Shown: in pieces, positions 25,741-34,285 of the stretch
Numbering within the stretch: position 1 is the stretch's first letter
Layout of the letters: the number at the start of each line of letters is the position of its first letter
Assembly (NCBI GenBank): GCA_937925685.1
Contig: CALAMI010000007.1
Location: 124,001 to 188,000, forward strand
DNA: 64,000 nt
Direction: 5' to 3'
Source: Candidatus Binatia bacterium
GTDB taxonomy: Bacteria; Desulfobacterota; Binatia; HRBIN30
Translations under genes and position numbers: made by a program
The notes under the pieces: model-generated
Database searches by the model: none
What the model saw: the letters and a program-made list of their open reading frames with translations, nothing else
Told to the model about the DNA's origin: nothing

Positions 25741-26851
25741 GGTGGAAAAACCCTCGCACCGCGGCAGCTACGTGTTCCACCTCGGCATCGGAAAGCTCCG
25801 GAAACACAGGAATCGACAGCAGCTCAGCAGCGTACCGTTCGGCACGAGGGAAGGCGTATCTGCCAAAGTAGTGTTCCAGCCAAGCTGGTTGACGATGCAA
25901 GGGGACGGGATAGTGAATGCCAGTGTCGACCCCCACGCTCTTCAAGTGGTTCTGCAAGGCTTCTCGGTAGGAGGTGCGCAGGACGAACTGGTGATAGACG
26001 CACACTCCATCCGCCGGCTCTTGGGGGAGGACAATGGGAAGCTCAGCGAAGCGCTCCCGGTAGAAGGCGGCAATCGCCCTGCGCCGCGCATTACGTTGCT
26101 CCAAGTAGCGCAGTTTTACCCGGAGCACCGCTGCCTGCAATTCATCTAGACGGCTGTTGAACCCGTAGAGTCGATGCTCGTTCTTCCGCCTCTGACCGTG
26201 GGCTTGTAACAATCGCACTTGATCAGCGAGGCTAGCGTCGTCCGTCGTCAGAAAGCCAGCATCGCCATAAGCTCCCAAGTTTTTCACCACGCCTGCACTG
26301 AAGCACCCTACCTGGCCAAAGCTTCCCACGTGTCGCCCTCTCCACCGCGCTCCATGAGCATGAGAACAATCTTCGATGAGCGCCAAGCGCCGCTCGCTAC
26401 ACAGCTGGAGGAGGGGCCTAAGAGGAATGGGAATACCATACAAATGCACAACGATGACGGCTCTCGTGCGCGCCGTAATCGCTCGGGCAAGTTGATCCAA
26501 ATCTGGGCCGAAATGTTCGGCTGCAGCATCCACGAGCACGGGCGTGGCACCGTTGTGATGCACTGCTTCGAGTGCCGCAACGAATGCGTTGGCGTGCAAC
26601 ACAACCTCGTCTCCCACGCCAATGCCCAAAGCACGCACAGCAAGCAGCAAAGCGTCCGTTCCCGAGGCCACTCCAACAGCGTGAGCCGTGCCCACATAAT
26701 CCGCGATCTCGCGCTCGAAAGCGCCAACATTCTCGCCCTTCAGTAAGTGCATGCGCTGGAACACCCGCTCCCATTCCGCAAGCAGCTCTTCACGAATCCC
26801 GTCGTACTCCCGTTTCAGATCCAGAAGAGGCACAGAAAAAGACCTAGTCAT
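25715..26851 (-). CDS. DegT/DnrJ/EryC1/StrS (PLP) sugar aminotransferase
   Basis: This is a 378-residue fold-type I PLP enzyme. The PLP-lysine is in FSAGVVKNLGAYGDAG, the form seen in FdtB/QdtB/DesV 3-aminotransferases rather than the SFHAIKN form of ArnB. Other family signatures are GTDALLLAVRALGIGVGDEV, LIEDCSHAHGARW and GIHYPVPLHRQPA. It converts a nucleotide keto-sugar to an amino sugar with glutamate as donor. Position after arnC-arnA-arnD-arnT suggests it fills the ArnB role, but the active-site sequence points to a 3-amino sugar; both options are open. A 38-nt gap separates it from the upstream ArnT-like gene. Confidence 0.9.
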   Translation of the reverse strand: MTRSFSVPLLDLKREYDGIREELLAEWERVFQRMHLLKGENVGAFEREIADYVGTAHAVGVASGTDALLLAVRALGIGVGDEVVLHANAFVAALEAVHHNGATPVLVDAAAEHFGPDLDQLARAITARTRAVIVVHLYGIPIPLRPLLQLCSERRLALIEDCSHAHGARWRGRHVGSFGQVGCFSAGVVKNLGAYGDAGFLTTDDASLADQVRLLQAHGQRRKNEHRLYGFNSRLDELQAAVLRVKLRYLEQRNARRRAIAAFYRERFAELPIVLPQEPADGVCVYHQFVLRTSYREALQNHLKSVGVDTGIHYPVPLHRQPAWLEHYFGRYAFPRAERYAAELLSIPVFPELSDAEVEHVAAAVRGFFHHEAYRSGS

Positions 26852-26889
26852 GTATCAGCCTCCGCATCCTGGTTCGAGCAACCAACACC

Positions 26890-28701
26890 TCAGGACTTCT
26901 TGCGCGCCAGCAAAACGAGCCGTGCTCGAGTTCCGGCATTAGCCAAGCTCAGCGGCACTTCTTCGTAAAATCCTCCTAAGCCGTTTCGTGGGCTGAACCA
27001 TGTTTTTCGATCCACCAACAAAAATGCTGGAGCGGATTCTACATTTTCCGCGGCCAGGGTAGGGATGCGTCCGTAGAAGTAATAAACAGCCTCGTAATCA
27101 AAGGTGTTCCAAAAGTAAACCGGCTGCGGCGCGGTAACTGCCCGCACGGCCGCCATAAAATCCCGTAAGGTTACTTGCCGAGCATAAGCCGGCAACCACC
27201 AACAGCGGGCAACGACAATCACGCTCCACGTCGCAAAAAACAACAGCGCCAAAGTCGTCGGCCATCGTTCTCCTCGCAACGCACGCCCCGTCCACCACCA
27301 CAAGCCGATGGCCCCCACAGTGGCCACCAGTGAAGCTGAGGAAAGCGCCTGCCGCGCAACCCCCGCGATAAGGGACGATGTTGCAGCGTCGACTCCCGGC
27401 CAAATCGATGTGACCCTCAGCCCGAAACTGACTGCACCCAACAGGAGCAAGGCCAGGGCAAGTACTACTGCAACTCCATAGGCACCGTAGGCCAAAACGA
27501 CACGTGTTTTGCTTCCACGAGCTTCTTGCTCCTGCAGCTCGTTCGCCCACCACCAGCCGCAAAGCAGTGCGACGGCGGGGTATAACCCCAGCAAGTAAAC
27601 TCCCCGTTTGCTTGCGGCAAACTCGTAAAAAACAAATACGATAACAACCCAGAGCATTAGCCCGACGAGTGGGTCGCTTTTTTGGAAAAGTCTTCGCCGT
27701 TGCCAAAGCGCCAAAGCAACGAGCGGCCACAACAGTGACCAGGGCAGTGAGCCCAAAAACCACTGGGTCGGGAGGTACAGTAAGCCATGGCGGTGCCCTC
27801 CACCCCAGTCCGGATCGTCCACAAAGGTAAAAATGTTCTCTGCAAGAATTTGCTTCCGAAAAAATGCCCATCCCCCCTCGAACAGGGCAGCCACGTACCA
27901 CGCCCCCGCCGCGACCGCCACAAACAATAACCCCCTAAGCAGCCGTAACTCCCGCAATGCCGACCACTCCAGCAACTCTCGCCAGCGGCGTTCACGCCAA
28001 GCTTCCTGATTCCAGGTTGTTGAAAGCAAAGCACCAGTCAGCAAAGTAGGAAGTGCCAGGCCCACAGGTCCCTTGGCAAGAACAGCCCAAACCATTGCCG
28101 GGTACAAAAGGGCTAACCAGAGCCGGTTGCGGGTCTGCCAAAAGAAAAGAAGCGCGATCAGACTTGCTTCCAAACCGAGCGTCAATACCATGTCGACGCG
28201 TGCATTCGTGGCAGCTCTTGCCCACTCGAAGGACGTTGCCAGCACAAGAGCCGAAAACAGCCCTGCCCGCACGGACCACCAGGCGCTGCCCGCAAGCACC
28301 ACGCCGTACAAACCCGCCAACGACGCAAGAGCTGAGGGCATACGCACGGTGCCTTCATCCACTCGACCGTGTGCCCGGCTCACCAGCGCACCCAACCAGT
28401 GAAACATGGGAGGCTTGGAAGGGATCTCCGTGCCGTTGCGGCGCGGCAAGATCCAGCCACCGCCATGGGTCATCTCCCAAACCACAAGGGCTTCCCGCGG
28501 CTCACCTTTCGTGTGAAATGGTGCCGCTCCAATTCGCCACCAACTCAGTGGCCACCACGTACACGTGACAAAAACCAGCGCGAGCACAAGCTCGAGGCAT
28601 CGCCGGACTGTCCAACCCGAAGCCGGCGGCTGTATCCATTGCCCCGACCCCGAGTGTCGTTCCGGTTTACCACCTTCGCTGCCGGCCAACCCTGTCGTCA
28701 T
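26890..28701 (-). CDS. ArnT-like GT39 glycosyltransferase (second copy)
   Basis: This is a 603-residue protein from ATG 28701, which overlaps the TGA of the preceding ArnT-like gene (ATGA). The N terminus is polar for about 40 residues; about twelve membrane helices follow. The first periplasmic loop has the ArnT pattern: HTKGEPREALVVWEM, then WILPRRNGT and SKPPMFHWLGAL. The C-terminal domain is periplasmic (PQPVYFWNTFDYEAVYYFYG, VDRKTWFS). It would move a sugar from undecaprenyl phosphate to lipid A, a protein or a glycan on the periplasmic face. It differs from its neighbour in the acidic motif (KGEPREA against EPDEARYAE), so the two copies are not recent duplicates. Confidence 0.86.
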   Translation of the reverse strand: MTTGLAGSEGGKPERHSGSGQWIQPPASGWTVRRCLELVLALVFVTCTWWPLSWWRIGAAPFHTKGEPREALVVWEMTHGGGWILPRRNGTEIPSKPPMFHWLGALVSRAHGRVDEGTVRMPSALASLAGLYGVVLAGSAWWSVRAGLFSALVLATSFEWARAATNARVDMVLTLGLEASLIALLFFWQTRNRLWLALLYPAMVWAVLAKGPVGLALPTLLTGALLSTTWNQEAWRERRWRELLEWSALRELRLLRGLLFVAVAAGAWYVAALFEGGWAFFRKQILAENIFTFVDDPDWGGGHRHGLLYLPTQWFLGSLPWSLLWPLVALALWQRRRLFQKSDPLVGLMLWVVIVFVFYEFAASKRGVYLLGLYPAVALLCGWWWANELQEQEARGSKTRVVLAYGAYGVAVVLALALLLLGAVSFGLRVTSIWPGVDAATSSLIAGVARQALSSASLVATVGAIGLWWWTGRALRGERWPTTLALLFFATWSVIVVARCWWLPAYARQVTLRDFMAAVRAVTAPQPVYFWNTFDYEAVYYFYGRIPTLAAENVESAPAFLLVDRKTWFSPRNGLGGFYEEVPLSLANAGTRARLVLLARKKS

Positions 28702-30407
28702 GAGAAGTTCGCCACTACCAACTTCTTGCGGAACCGCGCTAACTCTCGCGGCTGGGGGTGCAGGAGTGGAGCGAGTTTCAAAAAATCGCTGTGATTCGCA
28801 ACGAGGAACATCCTCTTTCCCGAGCTCCACTCTTCAATTAGTCGCTCGTCTCCGGGCCAGAAATACGCCGAACTGTTTTCCTGCCGTCGACCAAATTCAA
28901 GCTCACCCCAAGATCCGACCACGATCACGCGCTGAGCGGTATAGTACGGGATGCCCTGGGTGTAGTGCCGATACAGTACGATGCGATCTCCGGGCCGCCA
29001 GTTTTGCCGAATCGCCACAGCCAAAGGCGTATAATGCTCGGCGATGGATCGGTGGGCAAATACCACCACTTCGAACACCGCCAAGATGCTGATTATGGTC
29101 GCCACCGGTAGCCCCGGTACGCGACGCCACCGGTGGGCAACTGCCCCAAGAAGCCCACCGCCGGTCAGGAGCACAAGGGCACCCACGGTTAACGCGGGAG
29201 GGAGGAGCTGCGCACGGTGATGACTCGATACCACCGGCGCCAACCGAGCCCCTGCTAACAGCGCCAAGCCGAGCAGTAGCGTTACTGTGGCCAAAGCGGC
29301 GTACGTTTTCCCAAGGGCGCCATTCACGCTGCCGCCGATGGCACGGGCAAATAAAACAGCCAACGGAGGGAGCGCCGGGAGGATGTAAGTCCCCAGCTTC
29401 GAACCGGAAAAAGAAAAAAACAAAAACACCACCCCAAACCAAGCGTACAAAAAGATGAACTCCGCGCTCAGCCGGTTCGTCCTCGCTGTGGGCGCTGCGC
29501 CCCGGTTCCAAACCGCAGCAGCGCTCAGGAGCCACCAGGGGAAGGTGCCAAGCAGCAAGACCGGCAAGTAAAACCAAGGCGGCTCACGATGCTCCCACGG
29601 CGAAGCATATCGCACCACATGTTGTTCAATAAAGAAGAACGGAATGAACTCCGGGCTTCGCCACGCCACAAGGATGAACCAAGGTGCGGTCAGGAAAACA
29701 AAAGCCACGAGCGCCGGTGTCCAAAACAAACCGCGCCAAGTATGCCACTGCCACGTCACCAACCAGTACGCCGCTATTACGCCAAACACCAGCACTGCAG
29801 CGACTGGCCCCTTGGCCAAAATCGCCAAGGCCAACGAAAGCCAAAAGAGAGCGGTCATTCCACGGGAGCGCGCCGGCCAACGAGAAAAAATCCTCCACGC
29901 CACCGTCAAACATGCGGTGCACAAAGCGGTCAGCGACATATCCGGGCCTGCCACTTGACTCGTTCCAAAGTACAGCGGCGTGGTCGCTAAAAGTGCAGCC
30001 GAGAGAAGCCCGCTGGTGCGGCCAAACATACTGCCAGCCATCAAGCCCGTGCACAAAACCCCGAGGAGACCAAAGAAGGCCGACCACGATCGAACGGCCC
30101 AGTCGTGTTGCCCAAACACCGTCAGGTTGATCGCAAGAAGCCAATAGAGCAGAGGCGGCTTTTCGAAATATTTTACGAAATTGAGCGTTGGCGTTATCCA
30201 GTCCCCGCGCTCGACCATTTCCCGGGCAATCTCCGCGTAGCGTGCTTCGTCCGGCTCGATTAGGGGGCTAGCGTTCAAGGTACAGAAAAACGCGGCTGTC
30301 ACCCCCGCCGCCAGGCAAACTGCCAAAACCCAAAAACACTTTGCTTGGCCAAACTGCCGGGCGCGCTCGTCTAACGTCGCTCCCTCAGTCCTCGCGGTCT
30401 CAATCAA
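28698..30407 (-). CDS. ArnT-like GT39 glycosyltransferase (first copy)
   Basis: This is a 569-residue membrane protein with the canonical ArnT/GT39 first loop: LIEPDEARYAEIAREMVERG, then WITPTLNFVKYFEKPPLL. In ArnT these Asp/Glu and Lys residues bind the undecaprenyl-phospho-sugar. About twelve membrane helices and a C-terminal periplasmic domain (VLYRHYTQGIPYYTAQ) follow. The likely start is TTG 30407, since AGGGGA lies 5 nt before it and it overlaps the arnD stop by a few bases; the frame is open to 30518, inside arnD. It is the best candidate in this cluster for 4-amino-4-deoxy-L-arabinose transfer to lipid A. Confidence 0.87.
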   Translation of the reverse strand: MIETARTEGATLDERARQFGQAKCFWVLAVCLAAGVTAAFFCTLNASPLIEPDEARYAEIAREMVERGDWITPTLNFVKYFEKPPLLYWLLAINLTVFGQHDWAVRSWSAFFGLLGVLCTGLMAGSMFGRTSGLLSAALLATTPLYFGTSQVAGPDMSLTALCTACLTVAWRIFSRWPARSRGMTALFWLSLALAILAKGPVAAVLVFGVIAAYWLVTWQWHTWRGLFWTPALVAFVFLTAPWFILVAWRSPEFIPFFFIEQHVVRYASPWEHREPPWFYLPVLLLGTFPWWLLSAAAVWNRGAAPTARTNRLSAEFIFLYAWFGVVFLFFSFSGSKLGTYILPALPPLAVLFARAIGGSVNGALGKTYAALATVTLLLGLALLAGARLAPVVSSHHRAQLLPPALTVGALVLLTGGGLLGAVAHRWRRVPGLPVATIISILAVFEVVVFAHRSIAEHYTPLAVAIRQNWRPGDRIVLYRHYTQGIPYYTAQRVIVVGSWGELEFGRRQENSSAYFWPGDERLIEEWSSGKRMFLVANHSDFLKLAPLLHPQPRELARFRKKLVVANFS

Positions 30408-31290
30408 CTCGTTCCCCTTGCAACGCAACCATACCGGCCCTGCCAGGAATGGTCCCAAGACGCAGCCGACAACGGGGAGCAGTGACGAAACTTCCGACCC
30501 ACTCGTCCAACCGCCCAATTGCAGCGCCTTCTGCCAACACGATCTCCAGCCACGAACGGAAGAAGTCTACATATTCCCTGCCCTCCATTTCCGCGTGCGC
30601 TGTGTACACGTTGCAGTCTGGCTGAAGCTGGCGGCGGTACCACCGGCACAGCTCGTTTCCATCGTCGCTAACAGCCCCCCAAGTTTCGTCCAACGTTGGC
30701 AGCGTGGTGGGAATTTCCAGCGTTGGCAAAACTTGCCCCTCCACGGCAATGTAATACGGGTGGCGCCCCCGGGTATCACTTCGGTAGAGTAGCCCTAGCC
30801 TTTCCTCGCAACGTAGGCTGGTTTCCGTGCACTGCCACCCTGGTGCCCCGAAGGCCCGCACGGTGCTGCCGGTGGCAGTGCTCGCCACCTTCCAGGCAAG
30901 CTCGAGCTCCGCAACAATTTCCCCTTCGGTGAGGCTCGATAGCTTGTCCTGCCAGCGAACATGGTCGTACCCATGTACGGCCAACTCGTGTCCAGCCGCT
31001 ACGATTTCCCGGAGAAGTCCTGCACAACGACGCCCCACATGAGGCGCCGGCAACACGGTACCATACAGCAGGGTTTGCCACCCGTACGTTTTCACCGCAC
31101 GCGTGCGCCACATCTTCTCGAGAAATCCCGACCGAAACACGCGCCGAATCGCGCGACCCGAACGATCCGGTCCCATAGCCACGAAGAAACTCGCACGGAC
31201 GTTCAGGCGGTCAAACAAACGCAAGAGGTTGGGCACGCCACTGCGCATCCCCGCATAGGTGCAAACATCAACCTTGAGACCCAGGCGCAT
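30400..31290 (-). CDS. arnD: ArnD-like polysaccharide deacetylase family deformylase
   Basis: The 296-residue protein closely follows E. coli ArnD from end to end: LGLKVDVCTYAGMRSGVPNL (metal-binding Asp near residue 8), FFVAMGPDRSGRAIRR, YGWQTLLYGTVLP, HELAVHGYDHVRWQ (metal-binding HxxxH), GAPGWQC, LPTLDETW, and VYTAHAEMEG near the end. ArnD removes the formyl group from undecaprenyl-phosphate-L-Ara4FN before ArnT transfer. It is a membrane-associated, metal-dependent hydrolase. It overlaps the upstream decarboxylase gene by 23 nt and its stop overlaps the following arnT-like start, consistent with a tightly coupled operon. Confidence 0.92.
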   Translation of the reverse strand: MRLGLKVDVCTYAGMRSGVPNLLRLFDRLNVRASFFVAMGPDRSGRAIRRVFRSGFLEKMWRTRAVKTYGWQTLLYGTVLPAPHVGRRCAGLLREIVAAGHELAVHGYDHVRWQDKLSSLTEGEIVAELELAWKVASTATGSTVRAFGAPGWQCTETSLRCEERLGLLYRSDTRGRHPYYIAVEGQVLPTLEIPTTLPTLDETWGAVSDDGNELCRWYRRQLQPDCNVYTAHAEMEGREYVDFFRSWLEIVLAEGAAIGRLDEWVGSFVTAPRCRLRLGTIPGRAGMVALQGERVD

Positions 31291-32269
31291 AGCTCACAAC
31301 AGTACCGCTCTGCTCGATGCCTTCCCCGCGGAACCAGGCAATCGTCCGCCGCAACCCCTCGCGCAAAGACGTGATGGCGCGAACTCCAAGAATCTCCTGC
31401 ATTTTGGAGACATCGGGGACACGGCGGGGCACATCCTCATATCGCGCGCCGTAAACATCACGGTGCGACACGTAACGGATCTCCGAGCACGAGCCGGTGA
31501 GTTCCAGAATCAGCCGCGCCAAGTTGATGATTTTCGTCTCGACGTCGGTACCAACGTTGAAGATTTCCCCATCTGCGGCCGCTGCAACTCCAGCGGCCAC
31601 GGTGGCGTGAATACAATCATCGACGTAGGTAAAGCAACGAGTTTGCCCACCATCGCCCATCACCGTGATCGGCTCGTTGCGCAAAGCCTGACCGATAAAA
31701 ACCGAGACCACCCTCCCGCTGTGCAGGTTGTCGAGTCGCGGGCCGTAGACATTGAAGAAGCGTAAGATTGTGACGGGTAAGCCCAGACGTTTGTAAGCAA
31801 AACAAAAGTGTTCTCCTACAGCTTTTGCCGTCGCGTAGCACCACCGGTCGACTCGGGTCGAACCGAGAACGCGGTCGTCGTCCTCACGCCACGGCACCTG
31901 AAGGTTGCGCCCGTAAACTTCGGAAGTCGAGCCAAAGACCACCTTGCACCGATGGACGAGCGCCGCCTTCAATACGTTTTGGATACCGTTGACATTGACT
32001 TCTAGAACTTTCAGAGGATTGGACACGTAGTGTTCCACGCCTACCACAGCGGCGAGGTGATAAACGACATCCACCTCGCCCACCAGCCGGTCCACGAGGA
32101 CCCCGTCCAGCACACTTCCACGAACGAAGCAAAATCTGGGGTGAGCCAGTAGGTGGTGAATTTTCTCATTCACGCCATCGAGTACTGTCACCCGATCCCC
32201 TCTTTGTAAGAATGCTTCCGCTAAATGGGACCCAACAAACCCAGCACCGCCGGTAATGAGTACTCTCAC
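31268..32269 (-). CDS. ArnA C-terminal-domain-like UDP-glucuronate decarboxylase (SDR epimerase fold)
   Basis: This is a 333-residue extended SDR. VRVLITGGAGFVGSHLAEAF binds NAD. FGSTSEVYG, WCYATAKAVGE (YxxxK) and FFNVYGPRLDNLHSGRV follow, with DGGQTRCFTYVDD and SHRDVYGARYEDVPRRVPD closely matching the ArnA C-terminal dehydrogenase that oxidatively decarboxylates UDP-glucuronate to UDP-Ara4O. In enterobacteria this domain is fused behind the formyltransferase; here it is a separate gene. The start is GTG 32269, overlapping the TGA of the formyltransferase gene (GTGA). A UDP-glucose 4-epimerase or UXS-type decarboxylase is the alternative, but the neighbours favour ArnA. Confidence 0.87.
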   Translation of the reverse strand: MRVLITGGAGFVGSHLAEAFLQRGDRVTVLDGVNEKIHHLLAHPRFCFVRGSVLDGVLVDRLVGEVDVVYHLAAVVGVEHYVSNPLKVLEVNVNGIQNVLKAALVHRCKVVFGSTSEVYGRNLQVPWREDDDRVLGSTRVDRWCYATAKAVGEHFCFAYKRLGLPVTILRFFNVYGPRLDNLHSGRVVSVFIGQALRNEPITVMGDGGQTRCFTYVDDCIHATVAAGVAAAADGEIFNVGTDVETKIINLARLILELTGSCSEIRYVSHRDVYGARYEDVPRRVPDVSKMQEILGVRAITSLREGLRRTIAWFRGEGIEQSGTVVSYAPGSQG

Positions 32270-33189
32270 TGCAGTCGGCCTCCTACGTCCACTCCGTGTC
32301 GGTCGGCCCAAACGCTACCGGGACAAGGTGTGGCGGAATCAAATTGTACTTCTTCCAAAATTAAAGCCCCGCGCCCACATTGTACCACGAGCGAAGGCGC
32401 CGTTTGTAACACCTCGCCTGGACGGCCGCCGAGCGCAACCCCTTCGGCGATCGAGGCCCTCCACACCTTCAGTTCTCTTCCATGCCAAAGGGCAAACGCT
32501 CCAGGGTATGGGCGTGTCACAGCACGGACCAGGTTGAACACCTCTCTAGCCGAACGTCGCCAATCGATACGCCCGTCCTCGGGGCGGCGACCACCAAAAT
32601 ACGTGGCCAGCGTGGGATCCTGCGGAATCCGCGGCGCTTTGCCGGCGCACAACAAAGGGTAGATTTCCCGTAACAGCCGCGGTGCCACCTCCGTCAGCTT
32701 ACGGTAAACAGAAAGAGCCGTATCCCCGTCGTCGATAGGCACGGCCAGCTGGGCAACGATATCGCCTGCATCGGCCTTTTCCGTCATATAGTGCAGGGTC
32801 AAACCGGTTTGTTTTTCGTCATGAATGATGGCCCAGTTTACAGGGCACCTACCACGGTAGCGTGGCAGCAAAGACCCGTGCAGATTCAAGGCACCATGCG
32901 TAGGAATCTCGAGGAATTCTCGCCGCAGCAGCTTCCGATAGTAAAACGAAAACAAGAAGTTCGGTCGACAATCGGCCACGCAATCGATCCAGGCTACGCT
33001 ATTCACTTCGGCGGGTGCGAACACGGGCAGACGGTAGCGCCGAGCAAGCTCTGCAACGGAACGGAACCAAATGTTTTCTCCGGGATCGTCCTCGTGGGTG
33101 ATCACCAGCGCAATCTCGCTCCCCAAGCGTACGAGCTCTTCCAAGCAAACATAGCCGATATCGTGATAGGCAAAGACTACGCTGCGCAT
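32266..33189 (-). CDS. ArnA N-terminal-domain-like UDP-Ara4N formyltransferase
   Basis: The 307-residue product aligns with the ArnA formyltransferase domain over its whole length. It shows VVFAYHDIGYVCLEEL, THEDDPGENIW, FSFYYRKLLR, NLHGSLLPRYRGRCPVNWAI (catalytic Asn/His), LHYMTEKADAGDIVAQ (catalytic Asp) and VRAVTRPYPGAF. It transfers a formyl group from N10-formyl-tetrahydrofolate to UDP-L-Ara4N. The ATG at 33189 begins the conserved sequence exactly, 5 nt after the arnC stop; the longer frame reaches into arnC. The stop overlaps the decarboxylase start by 4 nt (GTGA). Separate formyltransferase and decarboxylase genes replace the usual bifunctional ArnA. Confidence 0.92.
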   Translation of the reverse strand: MRSVVFAYHDIGYVCLEELVRLGSEIALVITHEDDPGENIWFRSVAELARRYRLPVFAPAEVNSVAWIDCVADCRPNFLFSFYYRKLLRREFLEIPTHGALNLHGSLLPRYRGRCPVNWAIIHDEKQTGLTLHYMTEKADAGDIVAQLAVPIDDGDTALSVYRKLTEVAPRLLREIYPLLCAGKAPRIPQDPTLATYFGGRRPEDGRIDWRRSAREVFNLVRAVTRPYPGAFALWHGRELKVWRASIAEGVALGGRPGEVLQTAPSLVVQCGRGALILEEVQFDSATPCPGSVWADRHGVDVGGRLQ

Positions 33190-33196
33190 CCGGTAC

Positions 33197-34285
33197 TCAA
33201 CCCACGCCGTTTTGATGCACCGCACGAATGATCTCGCCGGGCGATTGTTTTGCTCCAAGGAGGAACCGAGACCAAGCCGAAATCAGTAGCGCACACGTGA
33301 AGAGCAAGACTCCACCCAACATCAAGCTTGAGCCGAACAACATCACGCCTTCGCTGCGGCTACCCAGCGGAGGGTGAGCCACGAAAGAAGCACCGCCGAC
33401 CATGGCCCCGCCAGTCAAAGTGACCAGCGCGCCGCACCAAAGCATCCGTCGAACGGCAAACGGCAAGGCGCTGACCAACAGCGCCCAAACGAGGCGAACC
33501 AACCCAGCGGCAGAATACTTTGACTCACCATGCAAGCGTGCCGAGTGCGCCACCGGGATTTCAGCTGGACGATGAGCCACCGCGGTGGCAATCAGAGGCA
33601 CGAACATCGTTGGAGCAGTGCGTGCAAGCACGGCTTCAACAACGTGTCGCCGATAGGCTCGAAGCATACACCCGTGATCACGCAACACGTTGCCCGTCAG
33701 TAGGCGGGCGAAGATGTTGGCCAGCTTCGACATCGCAACCCGACTCCTTGGGTCTTCTCGAGCGACGCGCCAGCCTCCCACAGCGTCGAAACCCCGGTCC
33801 AACACCTCGAGCAACTTAGGGATCTCTTCGGGCGGATTTTGCAAGTCAGCGTCTAAAGTCACCACGACCTGTCCACGGCTTACCGAAAAGCCCGCGATAA
33901 TTGCACTGTGCTGTCCTACATTGCCCTGAAGCTCGACGACGCGTACATGACCATCGGACAACGCGTAGCGCAGCAACCAGCCCAGGGAATCGTCGGTACT
34001 GCCGTCGTCAACGTAACAAATTTCGTACGAGCGCCCGCAGCTCGCCAGGGTTCGGGTCAAACGCTCGTGCAATATCGGCAAGTTTTCCCGTTCGTTGTGA
34101 ACCGGCACGACGATCGAAACCTGCACACCGGCATCGGATCCCCCATTTGCTGCGCAAAGGCGCATAGAGCCGACCGGCCATAGCGTTCCCATTGGCGAAC
34201 TGCCAGGATTTTGTTCCGTCAGGTGAAGCCTACGGTGCCGCGGCAACGGAGGAGAGCCGAGTTCACCGTTCACCGTCGCCATCAT
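33197..34285 (-). CDS. arnC: ArnC-like undecaprenyl-phosphate 4-deoxy-4-formamido-L-arabinose transferase
   Basis: This is up to 362 residues from ATG 34285, which overlaps the czcA stop (ATGA). About 55 poorly conserved residues precede the GT2 domain, so internal ATGs at 34192 or 34165 are possible starts. ArnC signatures are very clear: VSIVVPVHNERENLP, YVDDGSTDDSL, GQHSAIIAGFS, VTLDADLQNPPEEIPKL, DHGCMLRAYRRHVVEA and HGESKYSAAGL, then two membrane helices near the C terminus. It loads Ara4FN (or a related amino sugar) onto undecaprenyl phosphate on the cytoplasmic face. It links the metal-efflux genes upstream to the arn genes downstream in one gene run. Confidence 0.9.
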   Translation of the reverse strand: MMATVNGELGSPPLPRHRRLHLTEQNPGSSPMGTLWPVGSMRLCAANGGSDAGVQVSIVVPVHNERENLPILHERLTRTLASCGRSYEICYVDDGSTDDSLGWLLRYALSDGHVRVVELQGNVGQHSAIIAGFSVSRGQVVVTLDADLQNPPEEIPKLLEVLDRGFDAVGGWRVAREDPRSRVAMSKLANIFARLLTGNVLRDHGCMLRAYRRHVVEAVLARTAPTMFVPLIATAVAHRPAEIPVAHSARLHGESKYSAAGLVRLVWALLVSALPFAVRRMLWCGALVTLTGGAMVGGASFVAHPPLGSRSEGVMLFGSSLMLGGVLLFTCALLISAWSRFLLGAKQSPGEIIRAVHQNGVG

